Positions 9,094-17,412 of a DNA stretch of 64,000 nucleotides are shown piece after piece. The stretch lies in NCBI GenBank assembly GCA_965234325.1, contig OZ248407.1, forward strand, positions 1,364,001 to 1,428,000, given 5' to 3'. Position 1 is the stretch's first letter. The number at the start of each line of letters is the position of its first letter. Under the pieces are notes generated by a model, which was given only the letters and a program-made list of their open reading frames with translations, did not search any database and had not been told where the DNA came from. The DNA comes from Limnohabitans kasalickyi. Lineage in GTDB: Bacteria > Pseudomonadota > Gammaproteobacteria > Burkholderiales > Burkholderiaceae_C. The translations under genes were made by a program, and so were the position numbers.

Positions 9094-9099
9094 ATTATA
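9094..9099 (-). promoter_or_regulatory. Candidate -10 (TATAAT) for the small lipoprotein gene
   Basis: An exact TATAAT on the minus strand between roxA and the lipoprotein gene, about 107 bases before the lipoprotein ATG. No convincing -35 hexamer lies 17 bases upstream. The implied 5' leader is about 100 bases and contains the 9021-9036 palindrome. Confidence 0.5.
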
Positions 9100-9141
9100 G
9101 GGTAATTCCCGATCTGCCGCACCCGGCACGTCAGGCTCGTG

Positions 9142-10287
9142 TCATCTTGGGGGCTTTTGGACATTCGCATGCAGCCACCCATCGTCGCACCAGTCATTGA
9201 GCAACGACAAGGCCTCGGGGCTGGCTGTAGCAATTGACGACTCGTCCAAGGCACGTTCATCCGCCAATTTGCGCATCAAGGTGGCATCTTTGCCTGCGGC
9301 GCGCCAGCTTTCCCCATTTAAGAAAATATGGTGACTGTCATACATCATGCGGCTTCGTCGGTCTAAATGCACTTTTTTGAGCTTTTTAGGCGGCAAACCC
9401 GCTTCAAACCATACGTTAGCTTTAGGCTCCGTCAAGAACTCACCCAAGGCACGAGGCAGTGCCAACGGGTCATTCACAGCACGCTGCAAAGCAGATTTGG
9501 CGAAGTCAACCAAGCCCTCCGGAATGGCAGCAGGTTTGGTCACCGCCGCTTGATCGGCGTCTTTGTAAAGTTTGTGACCAACGGCATCTTCAGCCTCTTC
9601 GCTCACACGAACCAGCAGTTCACGGGCCAAATCTCCCATTTGGGGTGCTCTGAAACCCACGGAATACGTCATGCACTCGCCCAGCGCTACGCCGTCGTGG
9701 GCGTAACGCGGTGGCAGATACAACATATCGCCGGGGTCGAGCACCCATTCTTGCTCTGGCTTGAAGTTCGCCAAAATTTTCAATGGCACGTCGGGCACCA
9801 AGGAGAGATCTTTTTGACGCCCGATTCGCCAGCGCCGTTGACCGTGTGCTTGCAACAAAAACACGTCATAGCTGTCAAAGTGCGGGCCAACGCCGCCACC
9901 GTCGCTGGCGTAACTGATCATCACGTCATCCAAGCGGGCATCCGGCACAAAGCGAAATTGCTGCATCAGCGCAGCCACGCGGTCATCGTGCAGATCCACG
10001 CCTTGCACGAGCAAAGTCCAATCACGCTCCGTGAGTTTGGGAATGGCGCGGCGCTTGAACGGCCCACGCTGCATGTCCCAAGCGCGCTGACCGGCGTTGT
10101 CGCCGACAACTAAGCGCGACTCCACCTCAGGCTGCCCCGCCAAGTCAAACAACTCGGGGCGGCTCAGCAAGGCCGTGAATTCAGGAATGGCTTGGCGCAC
10201 CAGCAAAGGTTTGCGCTGCCAATAGGTGGTCATAAATTCGGCGGGGCTGATGCCGCCAAGTAGGGTCAGGGGTTTGTTCACATGCAT
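9142..10287 (-). CDS. roxA: Ribosomal protein uL16 arginine hydroxylase (JmjC/cupin), RoxA/YcfD
   Basis: 2-oxoglutarate/Fe(II) oxygenase that in E. coli hydroxylates an arginine of ribosomal protein uL16. 381 aa. The iron triad is visible as HFD (His136, Asp138) and His197 in PPRYAHDG. The C-terminal winged-helix-like part (about 230-381) is also present. The ATG at 10287 opens the family start (MHVNKPLTLLGG); the 36 codons upstream in the open frame have no family character. It diverges from slyD with only 19 bases between the two start codons. Confidence 0.92.
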   Translation of the reverse strand: MHVNKPLTLLGGISPAEFMTTYWQRKPLLVRQAIPEFTALLSRPELFDLAGQPEVESRLVVGDNAGQRAWDMQRGPFKRRAIPKLTERDWTLLVQGVDLHDDRVAALMQQFRFVPDARLDDVMISYASDGGGVGPHFDSYDVFLLQAHGQRRWRIGRQKDLSLVPDVPLKILANFKPEQEWVLDPGDMLYLPPRYAHDGVALGECMTYSVGFRAPQMGDLARELLVRVSEEAEDAVGHKLYKDADQAAVTKPAAIPEGLVDFAKSALQRAVNDPLALPRALGEFLTEPKANVWFEAGLPPKKLKKVHLDRRSRMMYDSHHIFLNGESWRAAGKDATLMRKLADERALDESSIATASPEALSLLNDWCDDGWLHANVQKPPR

Positions 10288-10306
10288 CGTGCGACAATTT
10301 TGCCCT

Positions 10307-10831
10307 ATGGAAATTACCCAACACTGCGTGGTCGGCCTGACCTGGACCTTGAAAGACACCTTGGGCGAGGTGCTCGACGAACTCGACGAGCCCATCGAGT
10401 TCTTGCTCGGCGGGGATGACTTGCTGCAAAAAATCGAAGAAGCCCTGCAAGGCCACAGCGTGGGCGCACAGATCGACCTGCACCTCGAACCCGAAGAAGC
10501 CTTTGGCGACTACGACGAAAACTTGGTGTTCTTGGAAGCGCGATCACGCTTCCCGAAAGAGCTGGAAGAAGGGCACACGGTCGAGGGGCACGCCCTGCCC
10601 GAGGGCTGCAATCCTGATGCGCCACAAGACTTGCTCTACACCGTGACCGACCTCTACCCCGAGCATGTGGTGCTAGACGGCAACCACCCGCTGGCAGGCA
10701 TTGCCATTCGCATTCACTTGGCCGTGGCCTCGGTGCGCGAAGCCTCGCAAGAAGAGCAAGAACGCGGCACCATGGGCACCGGTTTTTTCAAAATCGAACC
10801 GCAAGCCCCAGGCGGAGGCTTGTTGCACTGA
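10307..10831 (+). CDS. slyD: FKBP-type peptidyl-prolyl isomerase (SlyD-like)
   Basis: Prolyl isomerase/chaperone, 174 aa. The FKBP half (VVGLTWTLKDTLGEVLDE..., about 1-65) is interrupted by the IF insert domain (about 66-130), then IRIHLAVASVREAS closes the FKBP fold. The His/Cys-rich metal-binding tail of E. coli SlyD is absent, as in many betaproteobacterial homologues. There is no Shine-Dalgarno; a GACAAT hexamer sits 9 bases before the ATG. The last 127 bases (from 10705) are copied at 11300-11426. Confidence 0.93.
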   Translation: MEITQHCVVGLTWTLKDTLGEVLDELDEPIEFLLGGDDLLQKIEEALQGHSVGAQIDLHLEPEEAFGDYDENLVFLEARSRFPKELEEGHTVEGHALPEGCNPDAPQDLLYTVTDLYPEHVVLDGNHPLAGIAIRIHLAVASVREASQEEQERGTMGTGFFKIEPQAPGGGLLH

Positions 10832-11299
10832 GTTACTTTTTCCCTGTGGAGCCGTAACCGCCCTCGCCGCGCTCACTGGCGGCGGCAAACTCATTCACCA
10901 CATTGAATTGCGCTTGCACCACGGGCACGATCACCAGTTGTGCCAAACGCTCCATGGGCTCTAGGGTGAAAGCCACTGTGCTGCGGTTCCAAGCGCTCAC
11001 CATCAATTGGCCTTGGTAATCGCTGTCAATCAATCCCACCAAATTACCCAACACGATGCCGTGTTTGTGACCCAAACCTGAGCGCGGCAAGATCAGTGCA
11101 GCATAAGCGGGGTCGGCCAAGTGAATGGCGATGCCTGTGGGCACCAATTGCCATGCGTTGGGCTCCAGCGTGATGGGGGCGTCTAGGCAAGCGCGCAAAT
11201 CTAGACCCGCACTACCGGGCGTGGCGTATTGCGGCAAATGCTCTGCCATGCGGGGATCAAGAATTTTGACGTCGAGTTTCATGGTGAATTGAATGAAAA
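10705..11299. repeat. 595-bp tandem direct repeat, copy A (slyD 3' end + dut)
   Basis: Bases 10705-11299 are repeated, as far as I can compare line by line without a mismatch, at 11300-11894 (constant offset 595). The unit starts inside slyD (at the codons for IRIHLAV) and ends 17 bases upstream of the dut ATG. The first copy keeps the intact slyD and a full dut gene. Perfect identity implies a very recent duplication or an assembly artefact. Confidence 0.96.
10833..11282 (-). CDS. dut: dUTP diphosphatase, copy A (duplicated)
   Basis: Hydrolyses dUTP to dUMP, which keeps uracil out of DNA and feeds thymidylate synthesis. 149 aa with all five motifs: TPGSAGLDLRA (21-31), PRSGLGHKHG (66-75), GLIDSDYQG (83-91), ERLAQLV (111-117) and RGEGGYGSTG (138-147). 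Identical to copy B at 11428-11877. Only 17 bases of native upstream sequence are kept; before that lies the antisense of the slyD fragment, so expression must come by read-through from coaBC and copy B. The frame is open upstream to 11489, but that extension is not dUTPase-like. Confidence 0.92.
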   Translation of the reverse strand: MKLDVKILDPRMAEHLPQYATPGSAGLDLRACLDAPITLEPNAWQLVPTGIAIHLADPAYAALILPRSGLGHKHGIVLGNLVGLIDSDYQGQLMVSAWNRSTVAFTLEPMERLAQLVIVPVVQAQFNVVNEFAAASERGEGGYGSTGKK

Positions 11300-11426
11300 C
11301 ATTCGCATTCACTTGGCCGTGGCCTCGGTGCGCGAAGCCTCGCAAGAAGAGCAAGAACGCGGCACCATGGGCACCGGTTTTTTCAAAATCGAACCGCAAG
11401 CCCCAGGCGGAGGCTTGTTGCACTGA
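11300..11426 (+). pseudogene. slyD 3' fragment created by the tandem duplication
   Basis: Codes for the last 41 residues of SlyD (IRIHLAVASVREAS to the end) with stop at 11424-11426, but has no promoter, start or FKBP core. It lies between the two dut genes in the opposite direction. It is a by-product of the duplication and not expected to be functional. Confidence 0.93.
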
Positions 11427-11427
11427 G

Positions 11428-11877
11428 TTACTTTTTCCCTGTGGAGCCGTAACCGCCCTCGCCGCGCTCACTGGCGGCGGCAAACTCATTCACCACATTG
11501 AATTGCGCTTGCACCACGGGCACGATCACCAGTTGTGCCAAACGCTCCATGGGCTCTAGGGTGAAAGCCACTGTGCTGCGGTTCCAAGCGCTCACCATCA
11601 ATTGGCCTTGGTAATCGCTGTCAATCAATCCCACCAAATTACCCAACACGATGCCGTGTTTGTGACCCAAACCTGAGCGCGGCAAGATCAGTGCAGCATA
11701 AGCGGGGTCGGCCAAGTGAATGGCGATGCCTGTGGGCACCAATTGCCATGCGTTGGGCTCCAGCGTGATGGGGGCGTCTAGGCAAGCGCGCAAATCTAGA
11801 CCCGCACTACCGGGCGTGGCGTATTGCGGCAAATGCTCTGCCATGCGGGGATCAAGAATTTTGACGTCGAGTTTCAT
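11428..11877 (-). CDS. dut: dUTP diphosphatase, copy B (native position after coaBC)
   Basis: Same 149-aa dUTPase as copy A, base-identical. This copy retains its natural upstream neighbour: coaBC ends 85 bases before its ATG in the same direction, the common coaBC-dut order of betaproteobacteria. It is therefore probably the expressed original. All five dUTPase motifs including the C-terminal glycine-rich arm are intact. Confidence 0.95.
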   Translation of the reverse strand: MKLDVKILDPRMAEHLPQYATPGSAGLDLRACLDAPITLEPNAWQLVPTGIAIHLADPAYAALILPRSGLGHKHGIVLGNLVGLIDSDYQGQLMVSAWNRSTVAFTLEPMERLAQLVIVPVVQAQFNVVNEFAAASERGEGGYGSTGKK

Positions 11878-11962
11878 GGTGAATTGAATGAAAAGAATGT
11901 TGCAAATTGAATGAGATCTTGTTGGCCCAGCCGCCCTCTGACATTACCGCCAAGAAGGGCGA

Positions 11963-13180
11963 TCAAGCGCTGTGTAAGCGCCTGGCAATTTCGGCCACCA
12001 ACTGACGCGCCAACGCGAGCTTGGTGGCGTGCGGTAGCTCTTTTGCGCCTTGGGCGTCCACCAACAACAAGGCGTTGTCGTCTAACCCAAAGGTGGCAGG
12101 CCCAATGTTGCCCACCAACAGCGGCACACCTTTGCGCGCGCGTTTGGTCGTGGCGTGTTGGAGCAAATCATGGCTTTCGGCCGCAAAACCCACGCAATAC
12201 AAAGCGCCACTTTGGGCTCGTGCTGACTGCGCCACACCGGCCAAGATGTCTGGGTTTTCGACAAAGTTGAGCTGAGGCAATTGACCTGAGACATCTTTTT
12301 TTATTTTCTGCCCCGCCACATCCGCCACACGCCAATCGGCGACGGCAGCGGTGGCCACAAACACCGAAGCAGCATCGACACAGTTGAGCACTGCCGCTTG
12401 CATGTCTAAAGCCGAGCGCACGTCCACACGCCGCACACCACGCGGTGTGGGCAGATGCACAGGGCCCGCCACCAAGGTCACCTCAGCACCCGCTTCACGC
12501 GCAGCACGGGCGATGGAGAAGCCCATCTTGCCGCTCGATAAATTGGTGATGCCGCGGACAGGGTCCATGGCCTCATACGTAGGACCGGCTGTGACCAACA
12601 CATGCTGTCCGGCCAAGACCTTGGGCTGGAAGAAAGCAATCAAGTCTTCCAAAATTTCATCTGGCTCCAGCATGCGGCCATCGCCTGTTTCGCCGCAGGC
12701 TTGTTCGCCCTGCCCCACATCCAGCACATGCGCACCATCGGTCTTGAGTTGCGCCATGTTGCGCTGGGTGGCAGGGTGTTGCCACATTTCGCGGTTCATG
12801 GCAGGCGCAAGAATCAAGGGCACGCGGTCAATGGGACGGGCCAAGCACATGAGGCTGAGCAAATCATCTGCACGGCCGTGCAGAAGTTTGGCCATGAAAT
12901 CGGCGCTGGCCGGCGCCACCAGAATCGCATCGGCCTCGCGGCTCAAATTGATGTGCGCCATGTTGTTGGGTTCACGGGTATCCCATTGCGAGACGTACAC
13001 CGCGCGGTTGGACAAGGCTTGTAACGTGACAGGCGTGATGAACTGGGCGGCGGCCTCCGTCATGACCACTTGAACCGTGGCCCCCGCTTTGACCAAAGCA
13101 CGACACAACTCGGCCGCTTTGTAGCAGGCGATGCCCCCGCTCAAACCCAAAACAATGTGTTTATTTGACAGATCAGACAT
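11963..13180 (-). CDS. coaBC: Bifunctional phosphopantothenoylcysteine decarboxylase/synthetase
   Basis: Two consecutive steps of coenzyme A synthesis. 405 aa. The N-terminal flavin domain (CoaC) has SGGIACYKA, His76 in NNMAHIN, the PAMNREMW motif (126-133) and Cys162 in ACGETGDGRM. The CoaB synthetase half starts near residue 190 (VLVTAGPTYEAMDPVR) and runs to the end. The ATG at 13180 opens the usual MSDLSNKHIVLGLSGG start. It diverges from pyrG across 69 bases and reads toward dut. Confidence 0.95.
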   Translation of the reverse strand: MSDLSNKHIVLGLSGGIACYKAAELCRALVKAGATVQVVMTEAAAQFITPVTLQALSNRAVYVSQWDTREPNNMAHINLSREADAILVAPASADFMAKLLHGRADDLLSLMCLARPIDRVPLILAPAMNREMWQHPATQRNMAQLKTDGAHVLDVGQGEQACGETGDGRMLEPDEILEDLIAFFQPKVLAGQHVLVTAGPTYEAMDPVRGITNLSSGKMGFSIARAAREAGAEVTLVAGPVHLPTPRGVRRVDVRSALDMQAAVLNCVDAASVFVATAAVADWRVADVAGQKIKKDVSGQLPQLNFVENPDILAGVAQSARAQSGALYCVGFAAESHDLLQHATTKRARKGVPLLVGNIGPATFGLDDNALLLVDAQGAKELPHATKLALARQLVAEIARRLHSA

Positions 13181-13203
13181 GGCTCGCAATGTAGCAGAGC
13201 GCC

Positions 13204-13209
13204 TATAAT
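13204..13209 (+). promoter_or_regulatory. Candidate -10 (TATAAT) for pyrG
   Basis: Exact TATAAT in the 69-bp gap between divergent coaBC and pyrG, 40 bases before the pyrG ATG. The -35 region (about 13181-13186) is not consensus-like. The leader that follows contains GGGAGACAGCCTCCC, a short inverted repeat (GGGAG/CTCCC). Confidence 0.6.
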
Positions 13210-13249
13210 TTCGATTTCCACCTACCGGGAGACAGCCTCCCGATCTGGC

Positions 13250-14902
13250 ATGACCCAATTTGTATTCGTCACCGGCGGTGTTGTCTCTTCCCTTGGTAAG
13301 GGAATTGCAGCCGCCTCACTCGCCGCCATCCTCGAATCGCGCGGCCTCAAAGTCACCCTCATCAAGCTGGACCCCTACATCAACGTAGACCCAGGCACCA
13401 TGTCGCCCTTCCAGCACGGCGAAGTGTTTGTGACCGAAGACGGCGCCGAAACCGACCTCGACTTAGGCCACTACGAGCGCTTCATCACGACGCGCATGAA
13501 AAAGGCCAACAACTTCACCACCGGCCAGATTTACCAAAGCGTGCTCGACAAAGAGCGTCGCGGCGACTATCTCGGCAAAACGGTGCAAGTCATCCCGCAC
13601 ATCACCAACGAAATTCAAGAGTTCATCAAGCGCGGTGCGGCTTACGAGACACCAGAAGCCGTGGATGTAGCCATTGTTGAAATTGGCGGCACGGTGGGCG
13701 ACATTGAGTCACTCCCCTTCCTCGAAGCTGCGCGCCAAATGAGCCTGAAGCTCGGCGCACACAACACCGCCTTCGTGCATCTGAGCTACGTGCCTTGGAT
13801 TGCTGCGGCTGGCGAACTCAAAACCAAACCCACCCAACACACCGCCCAAAAACTGCGCGAAATCGGTATCCAAGCCGATGCTTTGCTGTGCCGTGCAGAC
13901 CGCCCAATTCCTGAAGAAGAGCGCCAAAAAATCAGCCTGTTCTCGAACGTGCCTGAGTGGGGCGTCATTTCCATGTGGGACGTGGACACCATTTACAAAG
14001 TACCGCGCATGCTCCACGAGCAAGGCTTGGACCGTTTGGTCTGCGACAAACTGCGCATCAACGTGCAGCCTGCCAACTTGCAGCGTTGGGACGATTTGGT
14101 CCACGAAGTGGCCAACCCCAAGACCGAAGTGTCGATCGCCATGGTCGGCAAATATGTTGAACTGTCCGACAGCTACAAATCGCTCAACGAAGCGCTGCGT
14201 CACGCCGGCATGAAGAACCATGCGCGCGTGAAGATTGAGTACATCGACTCCGAACTGATCACCCCTGACAACGTGCAACAGCTCGACAAGTTCGACGCCA
14301 TTCTGGTGCCCGGCGGTTTTGGCATTCGCGGCGTGGAAGGCAAAATTTCTTCGGCCCAATTCGCCCGTGAACACAAAGTGCCTTACCTCGGCATTTGCCT
14401 GGGCATGCAAGTCGCCACCATTGAGTACGCCCGCCACATGGCTGGCCTGAAAGACGCCAACAGCACCGAGTTTGTGCCCGATGGCCCCAACCCTGTCATC
14501 GCCCTCATCAACGAGTGGAAAGACGCGGATGGCAGCATCCAAACCCGCTCCGCCAACTCCAACTTGGGCGGCACCATGCGTTTGGGTGCACAAAGCTCAG
14601 ACGTAGCCCCCGGTACCTTGGCCCACAAAATTTACGGCGATGTGGTGACCGAGCGTCACCGCCACCGCTACGAAGCCAACGTGAATTACCTCGACACGCT
14701 GCGCAAAGCAGGCTTGGTGATTTCAGCGCTCACGCAACGCGAGCAACTGACAGAAATCGTCGAGTTGCCACAAACCGTGCATCCTTGGTACATGGGCGTT
14801 CAGTTCCACCCCGAGTTCAAATCGACGCCATGGGATGGTCACCCGCTCTTCAACGCCTTCGTGAAGGCGGCGCTGGACCACAAGGCTTTGGCAAAAGCTT
14901 AA
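13250..14902 (+). CDS. pyrG: CTP synthase
   Basis: Makes CTP from UTP, ATP and glutamine. 550 aa. The synthase domain begins VFVTGGVVSSLGKG (P-loop) and includes DPYINVDPGTM. The C-terminal glutaminase has the nucleophile Cys383 in GICLGMQ and the HPEF partner residues near 525. It is the first gene of the pyrG-kdsA-eno-ftsB run, a common Burkholderiales order. Confidence 0.98.
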   Translation: MTQFVFVTGGVVSSLGKGIAAASLAAILESRGLKVTLIKLDPYINVDPGTMSPFQHGEVFVTEDGAETDLDLGHYERFITTRMKKANNFTTGQIYQSVLDKERRGDYLGKTVQVIPHITNEIQEFIKRGAAYETPEAVDVAIVEIGGTVGDIESLPFLEAARQMSLKLGAHNTAFVHLSYVPWIAAAGELKTKPTQHTAQKLREIGIQADALLCRADRPIPEEERQKISLFSNVPEWGVISMWDVDTIYKVPRMLHEQGLDRLVCDKLRINVQPANLQRWDDLVHEVANPKTEVSIAMVGKYVELSDSYKSLNEALRHAGMKNHARVKIEYIDSELITPDNVQQLDKFDAILVPGGFGIRGVEGKISSAQFAREHKVPYLGICLGMQVATIEYARHMAGLKDANSTEFVPDGPNPVIALINEWKDADGSIQTRSANSNLGGTMRLGAQSSDVAPGTLAHKIYGDVVTERHRHRYEANVNYLDTLRKAGLVISALTQREQLTEIVELPQTVHPWYMGVQFHPEFKSTPWDGHPLFNAFVKAALDHKALAKA

Positions 14903-14923
14903 TTTTCTGTTCACAGGACACCC

Positions 14924-15781
14924 ATGAAACTTTGCGGATTTGACGTCGGTCTGGACCAACGCTTCTTTTTGATTGCAGGCACTTGCTCGATCGAAGGTTT
15001 AGAAATGTCGATGGACGTGGCAGGCCAGCTCAAGGAAATCTGCTCTGGCTTGGGTATCCCTTTGATCTACAAAGGCTCGTTCGACAAAGCCAATCGTTCG
15101 TCGGGCAGCACCCAACGCGGTGTGGGTATCGATGCAGGCTTGAAGATTCTTGACGAAGTGCGCCGTCAATTGCATTTGCCCATCCTCACCGATGTGCATG
15201 AAGCCTCGCAAGTCGCCACCGTGGCCAGCGTGGTCGACGTGTTGCAAACCCCTGCCTTCTTGTGCCGCCAAACCGACTTCATCCGCGCCGTGGCGCAATC
15301 GGGCAAACCTGTGAACATCAAGAAGGGCCAGTTTTTGGCCCCTTGGGACATGAAAAACGTCATCGACAAAGCACGCGACGCCGCACGCGAAGCTGGCTTG
15401 CCCGAAGACAACTTCTTGGCCTGCGAACGCGGCGTGAGCTTTGGCTACAACAACCTCGTAGCCGACATGACCAGTTTGGCTGAGATGCGCAAGTCAGGTG
15501 CCCCCGTGGTGTTTGACGTCACCCACTCGGTGCAAAAACCAGGCGGTCAAGGCACGGTCAGTGGTGGCGCCCGCGAAATGGTGCCCGTGTTGGCCCGTGC
15601 TGGTGTAGCCGCAGGTGTGTCGGGCTTGTTCATGGAAACCCACCCCCGCCCCGCAGACGCTTGGTCGGATGGCCCCAACGCCGTGCCTTTGGGCAAGATG
15701 AAAGCGTTGTTAGAAACCTTGGTCGAGCTCGATGCTGTGACCAAAAAATACCCCTTCTTAGAAAACAATTTTGAAGCCTGA
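14924..15781 (+). CDS. kdsA: 3-deoxy-8-phosphooctulonate synthase
   Basis: Condenses arabinose-5-phosphate with phosphoenolpyruvate to KDO-8-phosphate for lipopolysaccharide core. 285 aa, full length. Conserved stretches include IAGTCSIE, YKGSFDKANRSS, LPILTDVHE and DVTHSVQKPGGQG. It lies 21 bases after pyrG, with eno 58 bases downstream. An AGGACAC precedes the ATG at good spacing. Confidence 0.97.
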   Translation: MKLCGFDVGLDQRFFLIAGTCSIEGLEMSMDVAGQLKEICSGLGIPLIYKGSFDKANRSSGSTQRGVGIDAGLKILDEVRRQLHLPILTDVHEASQVATVASVVDVLQTPAFLCRQTDFIRAVAQSGKPVNIKKGQFLAPWDMKNVIDKARDAAREAGLPEDNFLACERGVSFGYNNLVADMTSLAEMRKSGAPVVFDVTHSVQKPGGQGTVSGGAREMVPVLARAGVAAGVSGLFMETHPRPADAWSDGPNAVPLGKMKALLETLVELDAVTKKYPFLENNFEA

Positions 15782-15839
15782 GGTGCGCCAAGCACACAGC
15801 CTCCAACCCTTTTTAAAAACTTGAAATAGGAAATCAGCA

Positions 15840-17123
15840 ATGAGCGCTATCGTCGACATCGTCGCCCGTGAAATTTTGGACAGCCGCGGTAACCCCACCG
15901 TGGAATGTGATGTGTTGTTGGAGTCCGGCACCATGGGCCGTGCCGCTGTGCCCTCCGGCGCATCCACCGGCAGTCGCGAAGCCATCGAATTGCGTGATGG
16001 TGACAAGAGCCGCTACCTCGGCAAAGGCGTGTTGAAAGCCGTTGAGCACATCAACACCGAAATTTCTGAAGCTATTTTGGGCTTGGACGCGTCCGAGCAA
16101 GCCTTCCTCGACAAAACCTTGATCGACCTTGACGGCACAGAAAACAAGAGCCGTTTGGGCGCCAACGCGATGTTGGCCGTGTCGATGGCAGTGGCGCGTG
16201 CTGCCGCTGAAGAGTCTGGCTTGCCCTTGTACCGCTACTTTGGCGGCATGAACGCCAATCAACTGCCTGTGCCCATGATGAACGTGATCAACGGCGGCGC
16301 ACACGCCAACAACAACTTGGACTTGCAAGAGTTCATGATCATCCCCGTCGGCGCACCCACTTTCCGTGAAGCTGTGCGCTGGGGTGCTGAGGTGTTTCAC
16401 GCCTTGAAGAAAATCATCCACGACAAAGGCATGAGCATCGCTGTAGGCGACGAAGGTGGTTTTGCGCCTAATGTCACCAGCCACGAAGCCGCTATCCAAA
16501 TGATCTTGGACGCGATTGCTGCCGCAGGCTACACCGCTGGTGAGCAAATCGCCATTGGTTTGGACTGCGCTGCAAGCGAGTTCTACAAAGACGGCAAGTA
16601 CCACTTGTCGGGCGAGGGCTTGCAGTTGACCGCCCAACAATGGACCGACATGTTGGCCACTTGGTGTGACAAGTACCCCATCATCAGCATCGAAGACGGC
16701 ATGTCTGAGGGCGACTGGGACGGCTGGAAAGTGTTGACCGACCGCTTAGCTCAAAAAGTGCAAATCGTGGGTGACGACTTGTTCGTGACCAACACCAAGA
16801 TCTTCAAAGAAGGCATCGACAAAGGCATCGCCAATTCGATCCTCATCAAGATCAACCAGATCGGCACCTTGACCGAAACGTTTGCAGCCATTGAGATGGC
16901 CAAGCGCGCCGGCTACACCGCCGTGATCAGCCACCGTTCAGGCGAGACCGAAGACAGCACCATCGCTGACATCGCGGTGGGCTTGAATGCGGGTCAAATC
17001 AAAACTGGATCGATGAGCCGCTCTGACCGTATGGCCAAGTACAACCAACTCTTGCGCATCGAAGAAGACTTGGGCGACGTGGCGGTGTACCCAGGCCGCG
17101 ACGCGTTCTACAACCTTCGATAA
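15840..17123 (+). CDS. eno: Enolase
   Basis: Converts 2-phosphoglycerate to phosphoenolpyruvate, the substrate of the upstream KdsA. 427 aa. Family stretches include REILDSRGNPTVE, GASTGSREA, GANAMLAVSMA, the metal ligands in IEDGMSEGDW and GDDLFVTN, and the signature LIKINQIGTLTE before the catalytic SHRSGETED. An AGGAAAT precedes the ATG. ftsB follows 9 bases later. Confidence 0.98.
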   Translation: MSAIVDIVAREILDSRGNPTVECDVLLESGTMGRAAVPSGASTGSREAIELRDGDKSRYLGKGVLKAVEHINTEISEAILGLDASEQAFLDKTLIDLDGTENKSRLGANAMLAVSMAVARAAAEESGLPLYRYFGGMNANQLPVPMMNVINGGAHANNNLDLQEFMIIPVGAPTFREAVRWGAEVFHALKKIIHDKGMSIAVGDEGGFAPNVTSHEAAIQMILDAIAAAGYTAGEQIAIGLDCAASEFYKDGKYHLSGEGLQLTAQQWTDMLATWCDKYPIISIEDGMSEGDWDGWKVLTDRLAQKVQIVGDDLFVTNTKIFKEGIDKGIANSILIKINQIGTLTETFAAIEMAKRAGYTAVISHRSGETEDSTIADIAVGLNAGQIKTGSMSRSDRMAKYNQLLRIEEDLGDVAVYPGRDAFYNLR

Positions 17124-17132
17124 GCCTGGCTC

Positions 17133-17408
17133 ATGCTGCTGCGCCCTCTCCACTTGGTTTTGTTGGCCTTGCTGCTCATGCTGCAAGGCCAACTCTGGCT
17201 GGGTCGCGGCAGTGTTCCCGACGTGATGCGCTTGCGCCAAGTCCTCAAAGACCAAAAGCAACAAAATGCGGCATCACGTTTGGCCAACGACCGACTAAGC
17301 GCCGAACTTCATGATTTGAAAGACGGACTGGAAATGGTCGAAGAGCGCGCACGTTCTGAAATCGGCATGGTCAAGCCGAACGAAATTTTCGTGCAAATCG
17401 CACGCTGA
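17133..17408 (+). CDS. ftsB: Cell division protein FtsB
   Basis: 91-aa bitopic inner-membrane protein of the FtsQLB divisome subcomplex. One hydrophobic helix (about residues 5-20) is followed by a coiled coil (about 30-70, with RLRQVLKDQKQQNAASRLANDRLSAE split over the heptads) and the conserved tail EERARSEIGMVKPNE. Location directly after eno is the classic position of ftsB. Confidence 0.93.
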   Translation: MLLRPLHLVLLALLLMLQGQLWLGRGSVPDVMRLRQVLKDQKQQNAASRLANDRLSAELHDLKDGLEMVEERARSEIGMVKPNEIFVQIAR

Positions 17409-17412
17409 ACGC

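Larger units (their letters stand above)
11300..11894. repeat. 595-bp tandem direct repeat, copy B
   Basis: Second copy of the 10705-11299 unit, joined directly to it. The junction puts ATGAAAA of the dut upstream region against CATTCGC of the slyD interior. No more than one base of homology is visible at the joint, so it did not arise between long flanking repeats. Copy B runs into native sequence (GAATGTTGC) toward coaBC. Confidence 0.96.

Noticed and set aside
10833..11489. 218-aa in-frame extension of dut copy A
   Set aside because: The extra N-terminal residues come from the reverse strand of the slyD fragment and another frame of copy B; they are created by the duplication and are not dUTPase-like.
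13709..14593. 294-codon minus-strand frame inside pyrG
   Set aside because: Antisense shadow of a full-length, well conserved CTP synthase.
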